64,000 bases of DNA, from positions 62,001 through 126,000 of the forward strand of contig JAHJTC010000006.1 of the NCBI GenBank assembly GCA_018830105.1, in the 5' to 3' direction. Shown here in pieces: positions 50,888 through 59,887 of this stretch. The translations under genes were made by a program, and so were the position numbers. Every line of letters starts with the position of its first letter. Position 1 is the first letter of the stretch. The notes beneath the pieces were generated by a model. The model did not search any database, was not told the DNA's origin, and saw only the letters and a program-made list of their open reading frames with translations. The DNA comes from Bacteroidota bacterium. GTDB taxonomy: Bacteria; Bacteroidota; Bacteroidia; Bacteroidales; F082.

Positions 50888-50917
50888 CAAAATTAAAGAT
50901 AATTTGGTTTTAAACAA
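50888..50917 (-). promoter_or_regulatory. Promoter of the tRNA-Asn array
   Basis: Minus strand: TTG (50915-50917), 19 bp, TAATTTTG (50888-50895), a full match to the phylum's -33/-7 pattern. It precedes both palindrome-bearing tRNA-like copies and the functional tRNA. Confidence 0.65.
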
Positions 50918-50985
50918 GTTTTTTGGATAATATTTCTGCCAGTATGTTGCTTTCATTGTTTTAAAGGGATTTATGTTAGAAAGGT

Positions 50986-51879
50986 TTATTGATCAACCGC
51001 TGTGATAATAGTAATGCCTGGAAGTTGAAACGGATCAGATAGGGGTATATCAGTGAGAAAAACATAATCCGTTTTCGTTTTTTTTAATTGGACTTTGCTT
51101 TCTTTGTTAACAAATAGCTTAATGCCAGAAAGTACATCTTTTGCTGCTATGCTGTCCTGTTCCGGATAATAAATGGTAATTGCTGTTGTGTCAGTTTTAG
51201 CTTGCAGCATAATAAGATTTCCCGAGATGAAACTAAACTGATCAACCGCTATAATGCTTGTTTTGGCAAATGCTATAGATTTTCGGCTTCCGCGAACAGA
51301 CTCCTTTAGCAAAGGGGCATTTGAGATAGCCGTGTGTGTAGCAGGAATTTCCATATTCAATAAAAAGGAAGCATTGAGATTGGTTTGATAAAACGCTGGA
51401 AACGCAAGAAAAGCATTTCCGGCATTGGGATGAGTCAACAGAACGTTTTTGCCAGTTAAAAGAGATTCTTGTGGCATATTAAACTGGAATTCAAGTTGTT
51501 GATAGCCCGGATCGAATTCTTTACCTTCAATAATGATATGCCCGTTGCGATAAGTATATGGAAGTGAAACTCCTTGCATGAAGACGTCAAGCAAATAGCT
51601 GCTTTCCGGGTGAAAATCTAAAATTAATGGTTCTGAATTATCCGCCAAAAAAAACTCCAGCACCAAACTTGCTTTAATTTCATAGGGTTTTTCTTCCGGG
51701 ATTTTCAGGTACAACAAATAGTTAACATTTGAAATTTGTGTTGTTCGCAACTCAACTAATTCCTTGCTTATACCACTTTCGAGAAGCGAATCAGGCAATT
51801 TATTTTTGCAGGAAAACAAAAAGAGTAAAATGTATAAAGTGGTGAAAAATAGTGATTTAGGCATATACATCCGTTTCAT
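50986..51879 (-). CDS. Lipoprotein with an M1-aminopeptidase N-terminal domain only
   Basis: 297 residues. Lipoprotein signal with lipobox FLFSC. The sequence GISKELVELRTTQISNVNYL, LYLKIPEEKPYEIKASLVLE, then DNSEPLILDFHP matches the beta-sheet N-domain of M1 metallopeptidases. So does AFPAFYQTNLNASFLLNMEI, where active enzymes have a PCFDQP-type segment. The HExxH zinc domain that should follow is absent; the protein simply ends (ITAVDQ). It therefore cannot be a peptidase and might be a binding or decoy domain, or a truncated gene. Its 3' end lies next to the tRNA-Asn array, where rearrangement could have removed the rest. Confidence 0.75.
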   Translation of the reverse strand: MKRMYMPKSLFFTTLYILLFLFSCKNKLPDSLLESGISKELVELRTTQISNVNYLLYLKIPEEKPYEIKASLVLEFFLADNSEPLILDFHPESSYLLDVFMQGVSLPYTYRNGHIIIEGKEFDPGYQQLEFQFNMPQESLLTGKNVLLTHPNAGNAFLAFPAFYQTNLNASFLLNMEIPATHTAISNAPLLKESVRGSRKSIAFAKTSIIAVDQFSFISGNLIMLQAKTDTTAITIYYPEQDSIAAKDVLSGIKLFVNKESKVQLKKTKTDYVFLTDIPLSDPFQLPGITIITAVDQ

Positions 51880-51960
51880 GCAAAATTAGTATTTTATTGA
51901 TTATAAGGCTGTTTAAGTGCCAATTTTTCGATTGAATAAAATGTGAATAAGTCGTTTTGA

Positions 51961-51968
51961 TAAATTTG
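51961..51968 (+). promoter_or_regulatory. Candidate -7 box of the T9SS gene cluster
   Basis: TAAATTTG, 56 bp before the start of the type B cargo gene; no -33 box at the right spacing was found. Confidence 0.4.
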
Positions 51969-52023
51969 CGGAGGTATGGAATGATAAACTATCTTTATGG
52001 TTTCAAAATACAGGAATGCTCCC

Positions 52024-54774
52024 ATGAAATATAAACCAACCTTATGGATGCTTTTTTTAATCGGTATATTGTTGTCCGGACACAATAGCACTGCTCAGCA
52101 AAGTACTGTTGAAGCGTTTAAGATTACTTTCACTTTTGTTGAGGAACCGGCAGATGGTTTAAATATCAGCATGACACCGCTAAAGTATAACAAGGATTTT
52201 GCCGTGGTTTTGCAATTAAACAACGGCGATCCAGCCATAGATAATGATGTTTTACCCTTTTTTAAAGGACAGGCTGGCAATCCGGGGCTATTTTTTACCG
52301 AGGGACAGATAAACAGTATTCAACCTTTTAAAATGGATGCCGTGCATTATGCTTTCGATGAAAACGGAGAAGATGTGCATGACTACAAACCCGGATTTCT
52401 GAACTGGGACAACATAATTAACCTTTGGGCGGGCGAGTTTGGTATCGTTGCCAATGGCTTAAACTTTCCGCCACAGGCAGATCCGGCTGTGGAAGTTGAC
52501 AGAAGTTTTAGCTACACACAACGCAAAACCGAGAGTGGAACAATTCAGGGGGGATTTCGCACAAAAACCTATGTAGTGCCTGACAACGGACAGGATCAGC
52601 TGACTTTTGCGCGTCAAAAATACCTTGCTGTTTATGCCAGTGGTGCAGGATCTTTGCCAAACCCTTCTCCGGTTGAAAGTTTTGGCTCAATAAGCGGAAT
52701 TCAGGTCTCGAGGTCGCCTTTGCAAGCGGGTTTTTATAATCAGGTGTTCCAACTGGCGCAGCAAAGCAGCGAAAATAATCATCCGGTGGGCACGTATTAT
52801 CTTGAAGATTTTAATTCCGGGTTAAGTTTTGATGCTTTCAAACAGGAAATGAACCAGATTGCCGGAAGTTTTGGCCGCAATGGAAGTGATAATATTTGGG
52901 TAGCCACTTCGGCCGAGTTGTTCGAATACCTTCGCGTTAAAGAGCTGGTCGAGATGCAGACCCAAATCAATGGAAATATCGTTGAGATTACGTTCACTGC
53001 TGATGAAATGCCCATCGATTTCAGGGAATATTGCTTAACTTTAGTCGTTGAGGGGGAGTCAAATATTGTGGAAATGCTTGTTGAAGAGCCCGATGCAATC
53101 TCAACCTATCGCTACAGTGGAAGTGATGCCCTTTTAAATCTAAAATGGAGAGGTAGTGTGGTTCCGGATATCGAGCAGCAGGCCATTCAGGCGGTTGAGC
53201 AAACAGAAAATCAACCTACTGCCGCGCATGCACTTGCTGCAATGGATTATGTGTTGATGCTGCAGGAAGGTGATTTGAAAGAAGAGTTACGCGAGAGGCT
53301 GTGTGTTTTTGCTTATGATTACGAATCCGGATTTTGTCCCTTGAACGAGTTTTTAGGAGCAGATACCACAGTTTGTTTTGGAAGCCTCCTAAATTATCAA
53401 GCCCCCGAGGCAGAGTCCTATTTGTGGAGCACGGGAGAAACAACGCAGCAAATCGTTTTTGAAACCTTGAGTGATACGGTGCTGTGGGCTGAAGCAAATC
53501 TTGGCGGTGGTTTTATTATTGCAGATACGGTTGAAATAACGGCTATTCCTTTGCCGGATGTGGTTATTAACACCGAAACTGATACGATCGGCCCCGGCGA
53601 TGAAGTGTTGCTGGTGGCTTCGGGTGCACGCGACTATCTTTGGTCAGACGGTAGCACCAACGACAGCCTTATTGTAATGCCTGAGCAAACAACGCAATAC
53701 ATCGTAGAGGGTACAAGTGAAGCTGGTTGCGTTAGCAGCGACACCATAGTAATTGTTGTGGAATATCTTTTGAGTATTGATTTTATCTACGATACGGTTT
53801 GTTATGGGAATGCCACACAGTTTTTTAGCCGCATTGAAAGCAATGATTCAATCCTTGTTAAAGAATGGGACCTGAATGGCGATGGTATCTTTGGTGATGC
53901 CTTTGGCGACACCGTACAATACTTATTTGAACAACCCGGCGAGAAGCTTACAGGCTTGAGGGTAAAAACAAAAAGCGGCCAAATGGAATTGCAATATCAT
54001 GCAGTGCCAGTAGCTGACTTTCCTTTTGTGCGATTTGATTTTGACAATACCTGTGAAGGCGAAACGGTTCAGTTTACTGACAGGACATCAGTAAATATTG
54101 GTTTCCCGGATACCTGGGAGTGGTCTTTCGGTGATGGCAGTTCCGCTGATTTTAAACATCCAACACATTTTTATGACGCGATTGGTTCCTATGAAGTTTC
54201 CTTGATCGTCACTTCAAATTATGGCTGTGTCGATTCAGCAAGTCAATCATTAAGCATCAGAGAAGCACCTGTGGTTGATTTACGCCTTGACGATGGCACA
54301 GCTGTTGCCGAAGATGCTGAGCTGCAAATGGCTACAGGAAGTAGTTTAACTTTTTTAGTAGCAAGCACATACGACAGTCTTGAATGGACTGGCGGTGTTC
54401 AAACTGAAACCTTCAGGGTGATCAATGCAGGTTTCTTTGATGTACAGATTTACTATGATGGCTGTCCTAACAGTCGTTTTTTTAGTGTTGTTGAAACCAG
54501 CGACCCCATTGATCCGACCGAAGGAATCATGAATCTGATTACGCCCAACGGCGATGGTTTTAATGATGTCTGGCTTATCGATCTGAATAAGTGGCGACCT
54601 GCAAAAGTAGCTGTTTACAGCCGGGCCGGGCGTCAGGTGTTTTCGTCCAATGATTATGACAATGATTGGGGAGGAACTTACAATGGGAATCCCTTACCCG
54701 AAGGCACCTATTATTACCTGATTGAAGGCGGAAATGGTGATGTAATTAAAGGACCAATCAGTATTTTACGATGA
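52024..54774 (+). CDS. T9SS type B cargo protein: NodB-like domain (inactive), PKD domain, gliding-motility C-terminal domain
   Basis: 916 residues from the ATG at 52024, which opens a good signal peptide (ends STAQQ). Residues 30-350 form a domain homologous to that of the protein at 55781 and similar to polysaccharide deacetylases. The position of the metal-binding TDDG holds LNNG (66-68 NNG) and the later NHG is ANG, so it should be inactive. Ig-like repeats follow (CFGSLLNYQAPEAESYLWST) and a PKD domain (TWEWSFGDGSSADFKHPTHF). The end is a type B (CHU_C) sorting domain: TPNGDGFNDVW, YSRAGRQVF, LPEGTYYYLIEG. It overlaps the PorP/SprF gene by four bases, its likely export partner. Confidence 0.9.
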   Translation: MKYKPTLWMLFLIGILLSGHNSTAQQSTVEAFKITFTFVEEPADGLNISMTPLKYNKDFAVVLQLNNGDPAIDNDVLPFFKGQAGNPGLFFTEGQINSIQPFKMDAVHYAFDENGEDVHDYKPGFLNWDNIINLWAGEFGIVANGLNFPPQADPAVEVDRSFSYTQRKTESGTIQGGFRTKTYVVPDNGQDQLTFARQKYLAVYASGAGSLPNPSPVESFGSISGIQVSRSPLQAGFYNQVFQLAQQSSENNHPVGTYYLEDFNSGLSFDAFKQEMNQIAGSFGRNGSDNIWVATSAELFEYLRVKELVEMQTQINGNIVEITFTADEMPIDFREYCLTLVVEGESNIVEMLVEEPDAISTYRYSGSDALLNLKWRGSVVPDIEQQAIQAVEQTENQPTAAHALAAMDYVLMLQEGDLKEELRERLCVFAYDYESGFCPLNEFLGADTTVCFGSLLNYQAPEAESYLWSTGETTQQIVFETLSDTVLWAEANLGGGFIIADTVEITAIPLPDVVINTETDTIGPGDEVLLVASGARDYLWSDGSTNDSLIVMPEQTTQYIVEGTSEAGCVSSDTIVIVVEYLLSIDFIYDTVCYGNATQFFSRIESNDSILVKEWDLNGDGIFGDAFGDTVQYLFEQPGEKLTGLRVKTKSGQMELQYHAVPVADFPFVRFDFDNTCEGETVQFTDRTSVNIGFPDTWEWSFGDGSSADFKHPTHFYDAIGSYEVSLIVTSNYGCVDSASQSLSIREAPVVDLRLDDGTAVAEDAELQMATGSSLTFLVASTYDSLEWTGGVQTETFRVINAGFFDVQIYYDGCPNSRFFSVVETSDPIDPTEGIMNLITPNGDGFNDVWLIDLNKWRPAKVAVYSRAGRQVFSSNDYDNDWGGTYNGNPLPEGTYYYLIEGGNGDVIKGPISILR

Positions 54775-55775
54775 TAAAACTATATTTAAAATACCTTTTA
54801 ACTTGTGTGGCTTCACTGCTGACTGTTGTAACAGCTCTGTCGCAGCAGATGCCCTTTAGCTCACATTATATCTTTAATCGCTATAGCCTCGATCCGGCTT
54901 TTGCAGGGGCTTACGATCATTCGGCTGTTTATCTGAATTATCGGCGCGATTGGGCAAATATCGAAGGAAGCCCGCAAACATTTCGCGCTAATGGTTTTTC
55001 TCCTGTTTACAAGCAGATGTACCTTGGTGGCGAAATTATTGCGGACAATACGGATATCTTTAACCGCATCAAGGCCAGCCTGAATTATAGCTACAGGCTA
55101 CTCATGGCTAATGAACAATACCTTTCATTTTCCCTTTCAGGGAGTTTGTACCAAAGTGTTGTGCGTTTTGATCAGGTTAATGCTGACCTGGATGATCCTT
55201 TATTAAAAGATATCAGCCGTATCACAGGCACGGATTTTAATGCGGCTTTTGGGTTGATTTACAATTGGCGCGATTTGCATCTTGGCATTGGAATGCCTGT
55301 CCTTTTTCGTTCTAAAGATGCCTATAACCTGACATCCGATGGCAAATTTGCCTTTGAAAGGGCTTTTTTGATCCATGCCTCCAACCGTTTTCATCTGGTC
55401 GATCGCTGGAAGTTGCAAGTGTTTGGCGTGTATCAAAAAACAGATAATCAGCCTTCGGTTGTTGATATTTCTGCGACTGTTTTTTATGATGAAAAATACC
55501 ATTTCGGATTGCTTTATCGTAGCGGAAATACGCTGGCTATGGGTTTGGGTGGCGAGTTGATTGATAATTTTGTTTTAGGATATTCCTATGAATTTGGGTT
55601 GGGAGGCATATACAACGGAGCTGGAGGCGCGCATGAAATTAGCGTAGGTTATCGTATTCCCGCTAGAACTCAGACGCACAGTTATAAGTCTGGCGTCACT
55701 CGTAAACGAAAGCCTTTGAGACCGTTGCAACCACCCGGAAATAGTCCTAAACCCGTTGAATTTGACAGGAGATAA
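54771..55775 (+). CDS. PorP/SprF-family outer-membrane protein (T9SS)
   Basis: 334 residues: signal peptide, then QQMPFSSHYIFNRYSLDPAF and AGAYDHSAVYLNYRRDWANI, the family's signature start. About twelve to fourteen beta strands follow, with aromatic ends, up to GAGGAHEISVGYRI and a basic Pro-rich tail. SprF-like proteins sit next to large type B cargo and are needed for its attachment or export. The gene begins inside the cargo stop codon (ATGA) and is followed after 5 bp by the second cargo gene, so all three form an operon. Confidence 0.92.
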   Translation: MIKLYLKYLLTCVASLLTVVTALSQQMPFSSHYIFNRYSLDPAFAGAYDHSAVYLNYRRDWANIEGSPQTFRANGFSPVYKQMYLGGEIIADNTDIFNRIKASLNYSYRLLMANEQYLSFSLSGSLYQSVVRFDQVNADLDDPLLKDISRITGTDFNAAFGLIYNWRDLHLGIGMPVLFRSKDAYNLTSDGKFAFERAFLIHASNRFHLVDRWKLQVFGVYQKTDNQPSVVDISATVFYDEKYHFGLLYRSGNTLAMGLGGELIDNFVLGYSYEFGLGGIYNGAGGAHEISVGYRIPARTQTHSYKSGVTRKRKPLRPLQPPGNSPKPVEFDRR

Positions 55776-55780
55776 TCGCT

Positions 55781-58700
55781 ATGAAATTAATTATAAATTT
55801 ATACAGATATAGCCTATTTGCAGCTTTGCTGGCTACATCACTATTTGCTGCTAATACGATCAGTGGGCAAACCTCAGAGCCAGGCATCAATTTTATTATG
55901 GTCACTTTTGATCAGCAACCAACAGAAGCGCTCGTTGAAAAAAGCCCGCTCAGGTATAATAAAAAGTTTGCCCTGAGCTTTCATACCGATGACGGAATAG
56001 GGGATGTTTTTAGTGTTGGTTTTCCGTTTTTCACCGGTATCAATACTGGAAACACCAACCATCCGGGTCTGTTTTATACGGATGGATGTGGTAATACATT
56101 GTCCTTTAAAATCAGTACAGCGCTGTTTTCTTTCAGCAGCTTTAACGGCCTCGATATGCATGATCCGGCAAATGGCTTTACCAATGTCACCTGGGATCAG
56201 TTGGCACTTATGTACGAGAATGGCTCTGGCATTTATAATCATGGGGTTTCTGATGATGGCTCCTCGGGCGATTTTATGCATTATAGCATTCGAAGAAACG
56301 AAAGTTATATTCGCCGCAAACTTTATGGCGTAACCGCCGGTGGCGTAAGAACCAGGGTATTGGTCAATCCCAATGGCAATCAAGACTATACACAGGCTGC
56401 ATTTGATAATGGCTACCGTACTGCATTTCGTATTGGGGGTCAGGTGATTTCGGATAATGGCGTAGATGTAACTGATTTTACGGACTGGAATCAAAATTTA
56501 GAATTAAATCGCAGAAGTGCTGAGGATTCTCCGGTTCCTGATTTGGCTGACTTTATGGCAACTGCCGAAGGAAACTGGTGGCTGCCGATGTATGGTCATA
56601 GTATTACTTTGAACTATGGAGAGACGAAATTTTATAACGATTTCAACGCCTTGGCAGATAATTATGGCATTACCGGCCAGGACAATATCTGGATGACCAG
56701 CGAAGAAGAAATTCTCGACTACCTGCGAATCCGGGAGCTAACCGAAGTGGTATATAACGTTGCCGGTACGAGTATGCTTATTTTGCTGGAAGGAGCTATT
56801 CCAAACGATCAGCGCTTTTATCCGCTTAGCCTGAATTTACAAGTTACGGGAGCAACAATCACCAATATTTCGATAAACGGCGGGACAAACAACAGTTATA
56901 ATGGTGTTGGAACTTCATCGGCTTTAATTAACCTGGAATGGAATGGCCGTGAAATTGAAGATCCGGCTATTGTTGCTGACAGTATGGTTACAATCGCTGA
57001 GCAAACACAGACGCAATATGATTGCTCAATTGCAATGGATTATGTGTTGATGGTTCCTGAAGGCGATGAACAACAAGCACTTAAAGATAGGTTGTGTGCA
57101 ATTCCTGATGTGGAATACGAGAGTGGTTTTTGTGAGGTTTGTACATTTACACTGGGCGACGATATGGAAATTTGTCAGGGTGAGTGCGTAAGTCTGGAAG
57201 CCCCTATTGGCGAAGGAAACACCTATCTGTGGAGTAACGATAGCACAACACAATCCATAACGGTTTGTCCCGATATTACGACAACCTATTGGGTAGACCT
57301 GATAACAACAGGGGGCTGCGAGGCTTCTGATACCATCACTATCAGTGTTTTGGAAGCACCAGTTTTTGATTTTGGCCCTGACCAGGATATTTGTCAGGGC
57401 GATAGCATTTCGTTCGAGCTGCCTTTTTCTGAAGATTACACCTATTTGTGGATTGCTAATGATGATACGCTTGCTGCTAACACCAATACCTATGGATTTG
57501 TAGTGCAGGACAGTGTTCAGCTGGTTGCTGAAATTGGCTCACCAAATGGCTGTATTAGCACGGATACGGTGTTAATCAACGCCCTGCTGTCGCCTGTTTT
57601 CGATTTTGATGAATTTATCGAAGGATGCCAAAATGATACTACACTTATCGCAGGTCCTGTTGGCGAAGGGTTTCAGTATGATTGGTTGCTTGATGGAGAA
57701 CTCCTTGCTGATACCACCATGCAGCTGCAGCTGCTAATTACAGATACTGCAATGCTTGTGCTGGAGGTTACAGCGCCGAGTGGTTGCCTGGCAAGTGATT
57801 CTGTTTGGTTGTATCCATTGGATACGCCGGAAATTGATTTTCCGCAAGATATTCAGGTTTGCATGGGGGATACACTTTTTCTGGAAGCACCGCAGGGCGA
57901 TAACTACCTTTATGCCTGGTATGCCGGAGACGAGCTGCTTGATGAAACATCCTTCGAGCTGGCATGGATGGTAACGGATACCACGTCCATCAAACTGGAA
58001 GTATTTGCGCCAAGTGGTTGTATGGCCGCTGATTCAATCCTGGTTTTTGCACTGGATGTGCCTCTTATTGAGGTTACTCCTGCATTATCCGAATTGTGTT
58101 TTGGCGAAGGTATTACACTGCAACTCAATGCGCAAAATGCCGATGGTTTTGAATGGTGGGACGGAAGCACAGCGCAGAGTATCGATTTTCTGCCAACTGT
58201 CACTGATACAACGTATAATCTTTGGGCCGAGGCTTACAACGGTTATGGATGCACGGCAAGAGATACTGCAGTTGTGGCGGTTTACAGCCATCCGCAAATT
58301 TTACTCGAAATTGAAACCGGTGGACTGGAACTATGCATGGGCGATAGCTTAAGCCTGAATGTTTCGAGCAATAATCACATTATGGCCGATAAAGTAGTTT
58401 GGAATGAAACGGACACTGTGTTCTTTGGCAATGAAACCATCCTCAATAGAGTTTTCACCCCCAACGAAAGCGGCTGGATAAAAGCTGAAATATTTTCGGA
58501 TCAAGGCTGTATGGACAGTGATAGTATGTATATAAGCGTGTTCGAAAACCCGCAAATTACAGTTAGCGATGATCAGGATATTTGTTTGGGCGAATCAATC
58601 CAGCTCGAAGCTACAGGAGGGTTTACGTGTAAATGGTATAATGATAATGGCTTGATTGCTGAATCTTACCTGCTCGAACTTCAGCCTGATCAAACTACTG

Positions 58701-59731
58701 TTTATTGGGCAGTTGTTGAAAATTCGGCCCCACTATATTGTAGCGCAACTGACACCGTTGAGGTGATTGTAAGAGATAAACCGGAAGTTCTTGTAAACGC
58801 TTCAGCCAACGATATATGTGCCGGTTTCGGGGTAGTATTAAATGCTTCAGGTGCCGAAACTTACGAATGGAGTACAGGCGAAAGTGGCAGCCAGATTTCT
58901 GTACAACCTACGGACACAACCAGCTATACAGTAATTGGGATGAATCAATTTGGTTGCAGTGATACAGCCGTTTTAGTGTTGAATGTGTTTCCTTCAACTG
59001 ATTTGACTATCACTGGCTTGTTGCCCGTTTATTGTCAATCTGATGATCCCTCACCTTTAACGGGCTTACCCGCTGGCGGATTATTTTCGGGTCCGGGAAT
59101 GGTAGCAGGCACTTTTTATCCCGAGCTGGCAGGGGATGGCGTACACCAAATTGTTTATCGCTACAGCAATGAATATGAATGCACCGACAGCGCCTTTGTT
59201 ACGACAAGAGTTTTTGGTGGTTTAACCAGCATCGATTTGGGTGCCGATTCAGCGATTTGCCCCAACGACACCTTGCGGCTGGATGCCGGCGAAGGTTTTA
59301 GCCAATACTTTTGGAATACCGGAGAAACCACTCAGCAGATCACAATATTGGGAACAGATTATCAGACCGGCACTTCGCGCGAAATCTCTGTTGTGGGGGT
59401 ATTGGATGGATGTACCGCTTCGGGAAATATGCAGCTGACTGTCCTGGAGGATTGCTTTATCGGCATGCCTGAAAATGAAGCAACGGATGGATTATATATC
59501 GCGCCAAACCCCGGAAATGGTGATTTTCAGCTTTTTCTGGCTGATGATATCCGTGTGAAACAAATAGAACTTTACGACCTTAGCGGACGCCAGCTTTCAG
59601 ACAAAATTCGGCTTGTTTCCTGCAATGATGGGGCATGCAATTTCGTCATTGATAGAACTATGCAAGGATGGTATATTCTAAAAGTATTTACAAATAAAGG
59701 TGTATTTACCAAATCGTTGATCATGCAATAG
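55781..59731 (+). CDS. T9SS type A cargo protein: NodB-like deacetylase domain plus Ig-like repeats
   Basis: 1316 residues. Signal peptide (ends ISGQ). Residues 35-400 resemble CE4/NodB deacetylases: FALSFHTDDG (TDDG at 69-72), an NHG (about 150), WWLPMYGHSITLNYG and DNIWMTSEEEILDYLRIREL near the end, so metal binding may be retained. Then about nine repeated Ig-like modules (CQGDSISFELPFSEDYTYLW and similar; C-x-GD-x-h-x-L...Y-x-W) from 455 to 1210. The end is a type A sorting domain (IAPNPGNGDFQLFL, LYDLSGRQL, GWYILKVF, TKSLIMQ). It could trim surface or environmental glycans while held on the cell by the repeats. Paralogous to the first gene of the operon. Confidence 0.9.
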   Translation: MKLIINLYRYSLFAALLATSLFAANTISGQTSEPGINFIMVTFDQQPTEALVEKSPLRYNKKFALSFHTDDGIGDVFSVGFPFFTGINTGNTNHPGLFYTDGCGNTLSFKISTALFSFSSFNGLDMHDPANGFTNVTWDQLALMYENGSGIYNHGVSDDGSSGDFMHYSIRRNESYIRRKLYGVTAGGVRTRVLVNPNGNQDYTQAAFDNGYRTAFRIGGQVISDNGVDVTDFTDWNQNLELNRRSAEDSPVPDLADFMATAEGNWWLPMYGHSITLNYGETKFYNDFNALADNYGITGQDNIWMTSEEEILDYLRIRELTEVVYNVAGTSMLILLEGAIPNDQRFYPLSLNLQVTGATITNISINGGTNNSYNGVGTSSALINLEWNGREIEDPAIVADSMVTIAEQTQTQYDCSIAMDYVLMVPEGDEQQALKDRLCAIPDVEYESGFCEVCTFTLGDDMEICQGECVSLEAPIGEGNTYLWSNDSTTQSITVCPDITTTYWVDLITTGGCEASDTITISVLEAPVFDFGPDQDICQGDSISFELPFSEDYTYLWIANDDTLAANTNTYGFVVQDSVQLVAEIGSPNGCISTDTVLINALLSPVFDFDEFIEGCQNDTTLIAGPVGEGFQYDWLLDGELLADTTMQLQLLITDTAMLVLEVTAPSGCLASDSVWLYPLDTPEIDFPQDIQVCMGDTLFLEAPQGDNYLYAWYAGDELLDETSFELAWMVTDTTSIKLEVFAPSGCMAADSILVFALDVPLIEVTPALSELCFGEGITLQLNAQNADGFEWWDGSTAQSIDFLPTVTDTTYNLWAEAYNGYGCTARDTAVVAVYSHPQILLEIETGGLELCMGDSLSLNVSSNNHIMADKVVWNETDTVFFGNETILNRVFTPNESGWIKAEIFSDQGCMDSDSMYISVFENPQITVSDDQDICLGESIQLEATGGFTCKWYNDNGLIAESYLLELQPDQTTVYWAVVENSAPLYCSATDTVEVIVRDKPEVLVNASANDICAGFGVVLNASGAETYEWSTGESGSQISVQPTDTTSYTVIGMNQFGCSDTAVLVLNVFPSTDLTITGLLPVYCQSDDPSPLTGLPAGGLFSGPGMVAGTFYPELAGDGVHQIVYRYSNEYECTDSAFVTTRVFGGLTSIDLGADSAICPNDTLRLDAGEGFSQYFWNTGETTQQITILGTDYQTGTSREISVVGVLDGCTASGNMQLTVLEDCFIGMPENEATDGLYIAPNPGNGDFQLFLADDIRVKQIELYDLSGRQLSDKIRLVSCNDGACNFVIDRTMQGWYILKVFTNKGVFTKSLIMQ

Positions 59732-59838
59732 GCTTCAGCATTTGAATTGCGGAATATGACTTTTCTGCGCAATCTTTCACAGCAAACCCCGATTGAAGCC
59801 ATTGCACCAAGGCCGGGTGTTCTGTTTGCCGCTTTTTA

Positions 59839-59870
59839 TTGTTTGGTTTTAATACCTTTGCAACTCATTT
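59839..59870 (+). promoter_or_regulatory. Promoter of the adenosine kinase gene
   Basis: TTG (59839-59841), 21 bp, TACCTTTG (59863-59870); the gene starts 17 bp downstream. Confidence 0.55.
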
Positions 59871-59887
59871 TTTAAAAAATTAAATTT

